Assembly (NCBI GenBank): GCA_937995835.1
Contig: CALKIV010000104.1
Location: 23,625-87,624 of the forward strand
Direction of reading: 5' to 3'
DNA: 64,000 bases
Origin: an uncultured Dysgonomonas sp.
GTDB lineage: Bacteria; Bacteroidota; Bacteroidia; Bacteroidales; Dysgonomonadaceae
Under the pieces are notes generated by a model. The model did not search any database, was not told where the DNA came from, and saw only the letters and a program-made list of their open reading frames with translations. A program made the translations under genes and the position numbers. This document shows, in pieces, positions 8,916 through 16,877 of this stretch (positions are counted from its first letter, which is position 1; each line of letters opens with the position of its first letter).

Positions 8916-9479
8916 ATGAAATACTTGATTGTAGGACTGGGTAATATCGGTGAAGAATATCGAGATACCCGTCACAATATAGGATTCAGAATATTGGACG
9001 CTTTAGCTAAAGCGTCCAATGTTGTTTTTACGGATAAGCGTTATGGAGAAGTGGTGGAGATGAGAGTTAAAAATAAAATTCTTATCTTGTTAAAACCTTC
9101 TACGTATATGAATCTCAGTGGAAATGCTGTGAGATATTGGATGCAGAAAGAAAATATTCCATTGGAGAATCTGCTTGTCTTGGTAGATGATGTGGCTTTG
9201 CCATTTGGGTCTCTTAGGCTTAAAGGTAAGGGGAGTGATGCAGGGCACAATGGGCTAAAACATATCCAAACAATGCTGAGCACACAGGCCTATGCTCGTT
9301 TACGCTTTGGAATAGGCAACGACTATCCACAAGGAGCGCAAGTAGAATATGTTTTGGGGCACTTTACAGAGGAGGAAGAAAAGGCTATGGATGAGCGTCT
9401 AGCTGTTTGTGGTGATATGATCAAGAGTTTCTGTTTGGCAGGAATAAATATTACGATGAATCAGTATAACAAAAAGTAA
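8916..9479 (+). CDS. pth: Peptidyl-tRNA hydrolase
   Basis: This 187-residue enzyme releases peptides from peptidyl-tRNAs that drop off stalled ribosomes. The catalytic His20 and substrate-binding Asn10 are present (GLGNIGEEYRDTRHNIG), as are the conserved STYMNLSGN near residue 68 and LVLVDDVALPFG with Asp near 93. The GSDAGHNGLKHI stretch also matches. It is cytoplasmic. Its place directly after rplY is the common bacterial arrangement ctc-pth, and the downstream S4 gene follows after 31 bases. Confidence 0.98.
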   Translation: MKYLIVGLGNIGEEYRDTRHNIGFRILDALAKASNVVFTDKRYGEVVEMRVKNKILILLKPSTYMNLSGNAVRYWMQKENIPLENLLVLVDDVALPFGSLRLKGKGSDAGHNGLKHIQTMLSTQAYARLRFGIGNDYPQGAQVEYVLGHFTEEEEKAMDERLAVCGDMIKSFCLAGINITMNQYNKK

Positions 9480-9510
9480 AATAGGGGCTTCATTCGTTTG
9501 ATATATAAAT

Positions 9511-9942
9511 ATGAGTAAACCGGAAATAAAGGAAGTAAGAATAGACAGATGGCTTTGGGCTGTTCGTATTTTCAAAACAAGAACGATGGCAGCTGATGCC
9601 TGTAAAAAGAACCGTGTATCTATAGCAGGAATTAATGCAAAACCAGCTAAAATGATCAAAATAGGTGATAGAATAGAGGTTAGAAAGCCACCCATCACTT
9701 TCACTTTTGAGGTTTTAGATCTGTCGGAAAATAGAATGGGAGCAAAGTTAGTGCCCGGATTTGCAAAAAATGTGACACCTCCTGACGAGATGGAAGTGTT
9801 GAAAATGAAACAAATGGCTGGCTTTGTAGATCGTGCAAGAGGCACAGGACGACCAACCAAAAAAGATAGAAGAGATTTGCTTGACTTCACAGAAGATGCT
9901 TTTGAGTTTGACGAGTGGGATTTCGATTTCGAAGAAGAATAA
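9511..9942 (+). CDS. S4-domain RNA-binding protein (Hsp15/HslR-like)
   Basis: The 143-residue protein has one S4 domain near its N-terminus (EVRIDRWLWAVRIFKTRTMA, then SIAGINAKPAKMIKIGD), the RNA-binding fold of Hsp15, which recognises stalled 50S subunits carrying peptidyl-tRNA. The C-terminal third is charged and ends in an acidic tail (DEWDFDFEEE) typical of Bacteroidota versions. Placed between pth and era, it fits a ribosome-rescue or assembly role. The domain is certain; the specific role is inferred from Hsp15. Confidence 0.92.
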   Translation: MSKPEIKEVRIDRWLWAVRIFKTRTMAADACKKNRVSIAGINAKPAKMIKIGDRIEVRKPPITFTFEVLDLSENRMGAKLVPGFAKNVTPPDEMEVLKMKQMAGFVDRARGTGRPTKKDRRDLLDFTEDAFEFDEWDFDFEEE

Positions 9943-9959
9943 TCATAAAAGACAAAAAC

Positions 9960-10841
9960 ATGCATAAATCAGGTTTTGTAAATATTGTAGGAAACCCCAA
10001 TGTGGGAAAATCTACCCTGACGAATCGATTGGTGGGAGAGCGAATTTCTATCATCACCTCGAAGGCACAAACCACTAGGCATCGCATCTTGGGAATTGTG
10101 AATACAGATGAATATCAGATTGTTTATTCTGACACCCCAGGTGTGCTACGTCCTAACTATAAGTTGCAAGAGAACATGTTGGGCTTTTCAGAGTCGGCAC
10201 TCGATGATGCTGATGTGTTGCTCTACATGACAGATGTGGTGGAGAAAATTGATAAAAATGAAGCTTTCTTGGCTAAAGTTCAAAAGGTAAAGGCTCCTGT
10301 TTTGTTGTTAATAAACAAGGTGGATCTTACCAACCAAGAAGACTTGGAGAAGCTGGTGGAACAATGGAAAGAATTGCTCCCCAATGCAGAGATTTATCCT
10401 CTTTCGGCATCTAACAATTTCTTTGTGGAAGCGATCAAAAACAGAATTGTGGAGTTACTTCCTGAGTCACCCCCTTTCTTCGAAAAAGATGCTTTGACCG
10501 ACCGTCCTGCACGTTTTTTTGTGACAGAAATTGTTCGTGAGAAAATTCTTCTATACTACCAAAAAGAGATTCCTTATGCTGTTGAGGTAGTCGTTGAGGA
10601 ATTTATAGAAGAAGAGAAAATAATAAATATACGTGTGGTGATCATCGTAGAACGTGAGGCTCAGAAAGGAATTCTCATCGGACACAAAGGTGCAGCCTTG
10701 AAGAAGGTGGGAACTATGGCACGTAAAGACATCGAGCGCTTTTTTGACAAGAAAGTCTTTTTGCAGATGTTTGTGAAAGTAGAAAAAGATTGGCGAAATA
10801 GAGATAACATTCTTCGTCGATTTGGATATAAGATGGATTGA
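9960..10841 (+). CDS. era: Ribosome-assembly GTPase Era
   Basis: Start chosen at base 9960 (293 residues, MHKSGFVNIVG), 17 bases after the S4 gene; an upstream in-frame start would overlap that gene. The G domain shows G1 GNPNVGKST (11-19), TTRHRI, G3 DTPG and G4 NKVD, and the C-terminal KH domain has GILIGHKGAALKKVG, which binds the 3' end of 16S rRNA. Era is a cytoplasmic, membrane-associated checkpoint of 30S maturation. It ends the translation cluster and is followed by a terminator. Confidence 0.98.
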   Translation: MHKSGFVNIVGNPNVGKSTLTNRLVGERISIITSKAQTTRHRILGIVNTDEYQIVYSDTPGVLRPNYKLQENMLGFSESALDDADVLLYMTDVVEKIDKNEAFLAKVQKVKAPVLLLINKVDLTNQEDLEKLVEQWKELLPNAEIYPLSASNNFFVEAIKNRIVELLPESPPFFEKDALTDRPARFFVTEIVREKILLYYQKEIPYAVEVVVEEFIEEEKIINIRVVIIVEREAQKGILIGHKGAALKKVGTMARKDIERFFDKKVFLQMFVKVEKDWRNRDNILRRFGYKMD

Positions 10842-10856
10842 AAAATATAAAGAAGT

Positions 10857-10885
10857 GACTACTAGAGACATAGTAGTCTTTTTTT
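10857..10885 (+). terminator. Rho-independent terminator after era
   Basis: GACTACTA (10857-10864) pairs with TAGTAGTC (10871-10878) around a six-base loop, followed by seven T. Confidence 0.85.
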
Positions 10886-10978
10886 ATGTAACAAATAAAA
10901 ATTTTATTTCTGAAAATATTTTCATTACCTTCATTTCTTAAGAAAGAAATTGATTTAATTAACTTTTAACTTTACACA

Positions 10979-11844
10979 ATGAAGTTTTCGAAGCTATTAA
11001 TATTAAGTATTCTGTGTGTCTTTATTTCTGCTTGTTCTAATGATGGTGATGATGAAAATACACCGCCAGAGCCAACTAATAATAAGTTGTTGACAAAGGT
11101 TGTGGGCATTGACAAGAATGGAAAAATAGTTTATACGAGCCGTTTAATATATTCTGATGGTAAACTTGTAAGATGTGAGACAACAGAAAAGCCAGACAAA
11201 GTAGTATACATTCTTTTACTTACAATAATAATATTATAACAATAGGAGATCGTCATTATCTTGGTGTCGATCAAGAGTGTGAGCTGAATCAAAAGAAACA
11301 GATTGTTTCTTATGCTACTATTGATGTTCCATCAGATTATAGACAAAAATATTATTACAATAAGGATGGAGAACTGATCAGAGCAGAGAATTTACATTCG
11401 AGTACTAAAGAGAATCATGTTGCTAACTTTTATTGGGAAGATGGCAATCTAGTTAAGATCTATGATGTCGGTTCCATTTTTGGAAATAGTAATACTCTTT
11501 CTGAAATTAAATATACTAGTAAGAAGGATAATCTGGGACTTAATGTATTAGAAAAGCCATTTAGCATTGGGGGTGGGGCAGCTTATGAAGCAAATTATAC
11601 GCATGTAGAGCCTCTTGACATCTTTTATCAATTGGGTTATTATGGTAAAAAAAGTAAAAACCTAATATCTGAAATAAATATAACAGAAGAACTTAGATAC
11701 CCTGATAACAGGGTAAATCATTACAATGTGTCATATACCTATGAATTTGATAAAGATGGATATGTTACAGAGATAAAGGCTACTGGAAAACTTTTTTGGA
11801 ATGATTTACCCCATTTTAAACTATACTATGATGGTAAAGAATAG
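10979..11844 (+). pseudogene. Frameshifted lipoprotein resembling DUF4595-type repeats
   Basis: The first 86 codons (10979-11239) give a lipoprotein signal (MKFSKLLILSILCVFISAC) and a normal mature start, then run into TAA after an out-of-frame tail ILLLTIIIL. Reading in the next frame from base 11212 gives continuous protein with no stop to 11844: SFTYNNNNIITIGDR, later YYYNKDGELIRAE, FYWEDGNLVKIYD and ending FKLYYDGKE. The second part has no ATG of its own at its beginning. The YNKDGEL/YWEDGNL strands resemble the beta-repeat lipoproteins of Bacteroidales annotated as DUF4595. The break is near 11207-11212; one missing or two extra bases would restore the frame. It could be a true mutation or a sequencing error. 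Confidence 0.75.
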
Positions 11845-11884
11845 TTCATATTTTGTGTTACTTTTTAAATCTAAACATAAATAA

Positions 11885-12796
11885 ATGAAAATCAAACTAC
11901 TCCTTTTGACCTTTTGTCTTTGTTTTATTACAATTGAAGTTGTGGCACAAGCTGTGCAAGTACGTACAGAGCGAGATGTTCAAGGAGATATTCTATTTAA
12001 TGCAGAAGCACAAGAATTGGGATCTTATACCTTGGCTCTTGAATTGTCAGATGTAAAAGGATATAAATCTTTTTCAGGACCAAATCTTAGGTTTATTCTT
12101 TCTTCAGGTTATGAGGATTCTTTCTTTCGGTTAGAAAAGGAAGATAGAGGACCTTATTCTTATAAGTATAAATATCGTTCTTATTTGGGAAGATATAATG
12201 CCAAGCCTGATGTCGATTATCCATATATTTTACCAACTTTGCTTGGTGATGGTATTAAGGTAGATGCTTTAGTAATAGGGAAAAAAGCTCTTAGTAATAA
12301 TCCAAAAGATAATAAAGTAGGAGGATTTACATTTTATTATCCTAATGGACAAGATACGGTGCATGCTATTAGAAGTGGAAAAGTGGTGATGATAAAAGAA
12401 GGAAATCCAGAAATGTATATTCAGGAGAATAAAGATAAAAAAGTTGTTTATGATTCTAAACACTCACATCGAGGTCTTTGGATAGAGCATAATGATGGAA
12501 CAATTGCCCAATATACATGTTTGTCTAGAGGATCATCGCTTGTACAAATGAATGATAGAGTTTTAGTCGGACAGCCTATAATAGCATTTAAAAGTGGTGA
12601 AAATCAATCTCTTTTAGCACTCATTGTCTCCTATTTGGATAGAGACTTAGAGAGGGTATATTTGTCACCAATATTTTGCACTTCTCAAGGTCTAATTAAT
12701 TTGAATTTCAGAGAGAAATATATTAGTACATATTCCCCTGATATTATCAAAAAAGAGCTTAGTAAAAAAGAAAAGAAAAGAAAAAGTTGGGATTGA
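11885..12796 (+). CDS. Secreted M23/LytM-like protein without visible catalytic residues
   Basis: This 303-residue protein has a signal peptide (MKIKLLLLTFCLCFITIEVVAQ), a beta-rich N-terminal region (about 25-115) and a LytM-like region (about 135-250): FYYPNGQDTVHAIRSGKVV, GLWIEHNDGTIAQYTCLSRG and VLVGQPIIAF follow the order of an M23 domain. The usual HxxxD and HxH zinc ligands are absent; the place of HxH reads YTCL. It is therefore probably a binding or activating protein rather than a peptidoglycan endopeptidase. It follows the frameshifted lipoprotein by 40 bases and may share its transcript. The C-terminus is lysine-rich. Fold inferred by reading, not by search. Confidence 0.65.
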   Translation: MKIKLLLLTFCLCFITIEVVAQAVQVRTERDVQGDILFNAEAQELGSYTLALELSDVKGYKSFSGPNLRFILSSGYEDSFFRLEKEDRGPYSYKYKYRSYLGRYNAKPDVDYPYILPTLLGDGIKVDALVIGKKALSNNPKDNKVGGFTFYYPNGQDTVHAIRSGKVVMIKEGNPEMYIQENKDKKVVYDSKHSHRGLWIEHNDGTIAQYTCLSRGSSLVQMNDRVLVGQPIIAFKSGENQSLLALIVSYLDRDLERVYLSPIFCTSQGLINLNFREKYISTYSPDIIKKELSKKEKKRKSWD

Positions 12797-12826
12797 AATA
12801 ATCTCTCTTTACATTATAGCATAAAA

Positions 12827-12862
12827 AAAATCTGCTAGCTCTGTGAGCTAGCAGATTTTCTA
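12827..12862. terminator. Bidirectional terminator between the LytM-like gene and aspS
   Basis: A perfect 15-base stem (12827-12841 and 12845-12859) with a TGT loop; T-rich tracts flank it on both strands, so it can serve both convergent genes. Confidence 0.88.
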
Positions 12863-12882
12863 TTTATAGAGTGTTTTGTTTT

Positions 12883-14637
12883 TTATTTCTTCTCCACCAA
12901 CTGAATACCCAATTCGTCCAACTGACTAGGGTCTAGCAGAGCAGGAGCGTCGATCATCGCATCGTGTCCGGAGTTGTTTTTAGGGAAAGCGATCACATCT
13001 CTAATGCCTTCAAGACCGGCGAAAATAGAAGTCAGACGATCGAGTCCGAATGCGATTCCTGCGTGAGGAGGTGCACCGAACTTAAAGGCGTTCATCAAGA
13101 AACCAAATTGTTCTTGAGCTTTTTCAGGAGTGAAGCCCAAAGTTTCAAACATCTTTTCTTGCAGTTGGCTATCGTGGATACGTACCGATCCTCCACCAAC
13201 TTCCCAACCGTTGATCACCATGTCGTAAGCGTTAGCTTTCACTTCGCCCGGATGAGAATCTAGTTTGTCGATATCTTCCTTTTTAGGACTTGTAAAAGGG
13301 TGATGCTTGGCAAAATATCTGTTTAGTTCAGCATCATATTCCAGTAGAGGGAAATCTACTACCCATAAGCAGTTGAACTGATCTTTGTTCATCAACCCCA
13401 ATTGACGAGCTACCTCCAAACGAAGTTCTCCAAGCTGTATGCGAGCTCTTTCTGTTTCGCCACAAAGCACCAAGATAAGGTCTCCCGGAGTAGCTTGACA
13501 GCGTTCTGCCCACTGTTTCAAATCTTCTTGTCCGTAGAATTTATCTACTGAAGATTTTAGCGTTCCGTCCTCTTCGTATCGACAGTAGATCATGCCTTTA
13601 GCGCCTACTTGTGGACGTTGAACGTATTTAGTCAAATTGTCTAATTCCTTGCGAGTAAATTTGGCTGCGCCTTTCACGCAGATAGCTCCCACGTACTCGG
13701 CACTGTCGAATACAACGAAATCTTTACCTACTGTCAGGTCTTTAATTTCCACGAACTTCATATCGAAGCGAGTGTCAGGTTTATCCGAACCATAATATTT
13801 CATCGCATCGTCATACGTGATGTGTGGAAAGGTAGGAAGTTCAATCCCTTTGATCTCTTTGAATAAATGTTTCACCATTTCCTCAAACATGGTCATTACA
13901 TCGTTTTGATCCACAAACGACATTTCACAGTCTATTTGCGTAAACTCGGGTTGACGATCGGCACGCAAGTCTTCGTCTCTGAAGCACTTTACGATCTGAA
14001 AATATCTATCAAAGCCTGATACCATCAGCAATTGCTTGAATAGCTGTGGTGATTGAGGCAAAGCATAAAACTGTCCCTGATTCATGCGCGAAGGCACAAC
14101 AAAGTCACGTGCTCCTTCTGGTGTAGAGCCCACTAATACAGGAGTTTCTACCTCGATAAATTTTTGATCGTTTAAGAATTTACGAGTTTCTAAAGCTATC
14201 TGATGGCGCAATACAAGATTGTCTCTCACAGGTTTGCGTCGTAAATCGAGATAACGATATTTCATACGCACATCGTCACCACCATCCGATTTGTCTTCGA
14301 TGGTGAATGGAGGAGTCTCTGACTTGTTGAGGATTACCACTTTGTCCACAATAATCTCTATATCTCCAGTAGGGATATTTTGATTCTTACTGTGTCTTTC
14401 TTGCACTGTTCCAGTGGCTTGAAGTACAAACTCACGTCCTATTTTTTTCGACAGTTCGTACAAATCATTATTAACCTCTTTGCTGAATGCCAATTGGGTC
14501 ACGCCGTAACGATCACGTAGGTCTACGAAGGTCATCCCTCCACCCATCTCACGTATTGTTTGTACCCATCCTGCCAGAGTGACTTGCTTGCCCGCGTCAC
14601 CCAATCTCAGCTCTCCACACGTATGACTTCTGTACAT
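12883..14637 (-). CDS. aspS: Aspartyl-tRNA synthetase
   Basis: The 584-residue class II synthetase attaches aspartate to tRNA. The N-terminal OB-fold anticodon-binding domain (about 15-105) has GWVQTIREMGGGMTFVDLRD; the catalytic domain shows motif 2 FRDEDLRADRQPEFTQID and motif 3 GIAFGLDRL near the C-terminus, with a bacterial GAD insertion between. Length and layout are those of bacterial-type AspRS. It is transcribed alone on the minus strand and ends at a bidirectional terminator shared with the preceding convergent gene. A TACTTTTG element at 14691-14698 (minus strand) may be its promoter. Confidence 0.98.
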   Translation of the reverse strand: MYRSHTCGELRLGDAGKQVTLAGWVQTIREMGGGMTFVDLRDRYGVTQLAFSKEVNNDLYELSKKIGREFVLQATGTVQERHSKNQNIPTGDIEIIVDKVVILNKSETPPFTIEDKSDGGDDVRMKYRYLDLRRKPVRDNLVLRHQIALETRKFLNDQKFIEVETPVLVGSTPEGARDFVVPSRMNQGQFYALPQSPQLFKQLLMVSGFDRYFQIVKCFRDEDLRADRQPEFTQIDCEMSFVDQNDVMTMFEEMVKHLFKEIKGIELPTFPHITYDDAMKYYGSDKPDTRFDMKFVEIKDLTVGKDFVVFDSAEYVGAICVKGAAKFTRKELDNLTKYVQRPQVGAKGMIYCRYEEDGTLKSSVDKFYGQEDLKQWAERCQATPGDLILVLCGETERARIQLGELRLEVARQLGLMNKDQFNCLWVVDFPLLEYDAELNRYFAKHHPFTSPKKEDIDKLDSHPGEVKANAYDMVINGWEVGGGSVRIHDSQLQEKMFETLGFTPEKAQEQFGFLMNAFKFGAPPHAGIAFGLDRLTSIFAGLEGIRDVIAFPKNNSGHDAMIDAPALLDPSQLDELGIQLVEKK

Positions 14638-14690
14638 TGTTAAATGTTTTATTTTAAGTTCTTATTTTTTATCTAGTAAATGATAACTCA

Positions 14691-14698
14691 CAAAAGTA
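14691..14698 (-). promoter_or_regulatory. Candidate -7 element for aspS
   Basis: The minus strand reads TACTTTTG, matching TAnnTTTG, 53 bases upstream of the aspS start. No matching -33 element is seen at 19-20 bases. Confidence 0.4.
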
Positions 14699-14769
14699 CG
14701 ACATAAAAGCAAATTTATAAAACTAAATTCCATTATGCTTAATGAGTCCTAATTGTGAACTCTTGGTAG

Positions 14770-14850
14770 TACTTTTGTTCATGATTCGTTTTGCCCATCT
14801 AGGGCAACGGATTCGGAAACCAAAGTTAGCAAAACTACTTGGTTTTTAGG
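14770..14850 (+). ncRNA. Possible small RNA or leader in the aspS/DMT intergenic gap
   Basis: The 395-base gap between aspS and the DMT transporter contains no convincing ORF. It holds a plus-strand TACTTTTG (14770-14777), a hairpin TTGCCC/GGGCAA (14791-14806), and a second weak AT-rich hairpin AAACCAA/TTGGTTT (about 14819-14847) followed by T residues. The order promoter-hairpin-hairpin-T-run is that of a small RNA, but each part is weak. Confidence 0.2.
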
Positions 14851-15032
14851 TTGGGAAAACGAAATTCTTTCTCTCTAAGGATCAATTTCAGGAAAATCAA
14901 TTTATCAGTTTATTTTTATTCTTTCTGAATACTTTAAGCTTTATAATCTAGGACGGCAGATTTACGGTTTTGCTTTATAATTATTATCTTTATTCCTTTA
15001 TTTTTTCAAAAATATAAATTAATGATCTCCTT

Positions 15033-15908
15033 ATGAGTGCATCCTTATTAATAGCCCTCTTGGTACGGATATTTGCCAATCCTTTAGCTAATGTTTATCA
15101 AAAGCAACTGACCCAGAAGAAAATATCTCCTCTTTATGTCAACTTTACAACCTATTTTCTGCTTTCGTTGGGATGTCTGGCTTTGGTTTTCTTTATCGAT
15201 TGGAGTGTTGTGACACGCATGGCTTTGATTTATGCTTTCATAGCCGGTCTTTTGGGAGCTATCGGTAATGGATTGTTGATAAAGGCTTTCGAGAAGGGAG
15301 ATCTATCTATTCTTGGTCCCATCAACTCCTATAAGGCGGTGGTCAGTCTTATTTTTGGAATCTTTGTTTTGGGCGAAATACCCGGATTGTGGGGCATGGC
15401 AGGTATCGCTCTGATCATCTTGGGGAGTTACTTTGTACTCGATACCACAGAAGAACGATTTTCATGGAAATTATTCAAAAACAGAGAAATTCAATTTAGA
15501 ATTGGGGCAATGGTGGTAGCTGCCATCGAAGCCACCTTCATCAAGAAAACGATTTTGTTTTCCTCTGTCGAATTCTCCTTTATGTCGTGGTGTTGGTTTG
15601 GTGCTATTTTTGCTTTCATTATCATGAAAAGCTTTAGAGTGGGGATGCAGTCGGAAGTTAGTAAAATTAATAGCGAACTGGGGCTCAAGTTTATACTATT
15701 AGTGGTGTGCATTGGGCTGATGCAATATACCACGAATTATGTGTTTGAAAATATGGTGGTTGGATATGCTCTTTCTCTATTCCAACTTTCAGTGATTATC
15801 AGTATTTTCTTTGGTTACAGTATTTTTAAAGAAAAAAATATAAAGAAAAAATTAATCGGTTCGGTGATTATGATTGGAGGCTCTGTGCTAATCATTTTAT
15901 TAAATTAA
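15033..15908 (+). CDS. DMT (EamA-type) permease
   Basis: This 291-residue protein is almost entirely hydrophobic with about ten membrane helices in two halves, the layout of the drug/metabolite transporter superfamily. The first half ends in AIGNGLLIKAFEKGDLSI, then GPINSYKAVVSLIFGIFVLGE, the sequence that marks EamA proteins; the second half repeats it as GYALSLFQLSVIISIFFGYSIFKEKN. It sits in the inner membrane; the substrate cannot be told. It is monocistronic, with a T-rich promoter-like TATCTTTA at 14985-14992. Confidence 0.88.
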   Translation: MSASLLIALLVRIFANPLANVYQKQLTQKKISPLYVNFTTYFLLSLGCLALVFFIDWSVVTRMALIYAFIAGLLGAIGNGLLIKAFEKGDLSILGPINSYKAVVSLIFGIFVLGEIPGLWGMAGIALIILGSYFVLDTTEERFSWKLFKNREIQFRIGAMVVAAIEATFIKKTILFSSVEFSFMSWCWFGAIFAFIIMKSFRVGMQSEVSKINSELGLKFILLVVCIGLMQYTTNYVFENMVVGYALSLFQLSVIISIFFGYSIFKEKNIKKKLIGSVIMIGGSVLIILLN

Positions 15909-16090
15909 ACAAAATGTTAATAGAGAAATAATGTTAATTTTTGTGATTTTTGTTTGACTATCTGTTATGTTTTGTTAACTTTATATCTGGAAGCTTTTAA
16001 ATCTAGACTTTGACAACGATAATATACTTGATACTACAGAATACTTGATACTATAAAAGTGCAAGCTAATTTTACTAAAATCACAATGCT

Positions 16091-16720
16091 ATGAGAAAAT
16101 TACTATTATTTGTAACAGTAGCTCTAATGAGCTTAAGTTTAAGTGCACAAGATGGACTTAAGGGTGTTTGGTTCGCCGGTGGGCAATTGAGTTTTGGAAG
16201 TGATAAAGAGCATAAAGCTGCAGGAGAACTCAAAACGACTAATACTACAGCATTACCTATCATCGGAACGTTTGTAACCCCTTCGGTGGCCGTAGGAGCA
16301 GGACTCGGATATATGGGAAGTAATCAAAAAATAGAAGGAGAAACAATCAATAAATCTAACTCACTTGTTGTAAAACCTTTGGTTAGGAAATATTGGAATA
16401 TTGCCGGAGGCTTGTATTTTTATGGACAAGCTGCGGTTCCTTTCATTATGGGTAGCGGAGAAAAGGGTGAAGTAGGTGTTCCAAAGGGTAAGTATGATAA
16501 TCTTAGTGTGGCTTTAGAATTAGCTCCGGGATTTGACTACGTGATAAACAGCTGGATCACAATTGAAACTTCATTTACAATCGCAAGTTTAGGTTACAAG
16601 AGAACAAAACCTGACGGAGGTCGATCAGACTCAAGTTTCAAATTTGATGCCAATCCTTTCAACTCTATTGGTGACAGAACAGTAGGGGAACTGCAAGTTG
16701 GAGTTAAATTCTTATTCTGA
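16091..16720 (+). CDS. Outer-membrane beta-barrel protein
   Basis: The 209-residue protein has a signal peptide (MRKLLLFVTVALMSLSLSAQ) and alternating beta-strand patterns with aromatic girdles, including AVGAGLGYMGS, VKPLVRKYWNIAGGLYFYGQ and ALELAPGFDY, and ends in VGELQVGVKFLF, whose terminal Phe is the usual outer-membrane insertion signal. It resembles the 8- to 10-stranded porin-like barrels common in Bacteroidota; no ligand is predictable. It stands alone 157 bases before porE and is followed by a weak ATTGAGATC/GGTCTCAAT-type hairpin, so co-transcription with porE is unlikely. Confidence 0.8.
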   Translation: MRKLLLFVTVALMSLSLSAQDGLKGVWFAGGQLSFGSDKEHKAAGELKTTNTTALPIIGTFVTPSVAVGAGLGYMGSNQKIEGETINKSNSLVVKPLVRKYWNIAGGLYFYGQAAVPFIMGSGEKGEVGVPKGKYDNLSVALELAPGFDYVINSWITIETSFTIASLGYKRTKPDGGRSDSSFKFDANPFNSIGDRTVGELQVGVKFLF

Positions 16721-16750
16721 TAATTTATCCTAGTTAGGAAATGATATAAG

Positions 16751-16785
16751 ATTGAGATCAATTAATATTGGTCTCAATCTTTTTT
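16751..16785 (+). terminator. Hairpin and T-run after the beta-barrel gene
   Basis: ATTGAGATCAA (about 16751-16761) is followed by ATTGGTCTCAATC and TTTTTTA; GATTGAGA..TCTCAATC forms the stem. Confidence 0.7.
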
Positions 16786-16877
16786 ATACTTATCACTAGA
16801 AGTTTGATAAAGTGATACGCAATAAAAGGTTACGAAAAGAGTTATATTTGTAGCAGGACATATATATAAACAGTATT

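Noticed and set aside
9399..9965. Minus-strand frame of 188 residues across pth/S4 genes
   Set aside because: Antisense to two clear genes; low-complexity Ser start.
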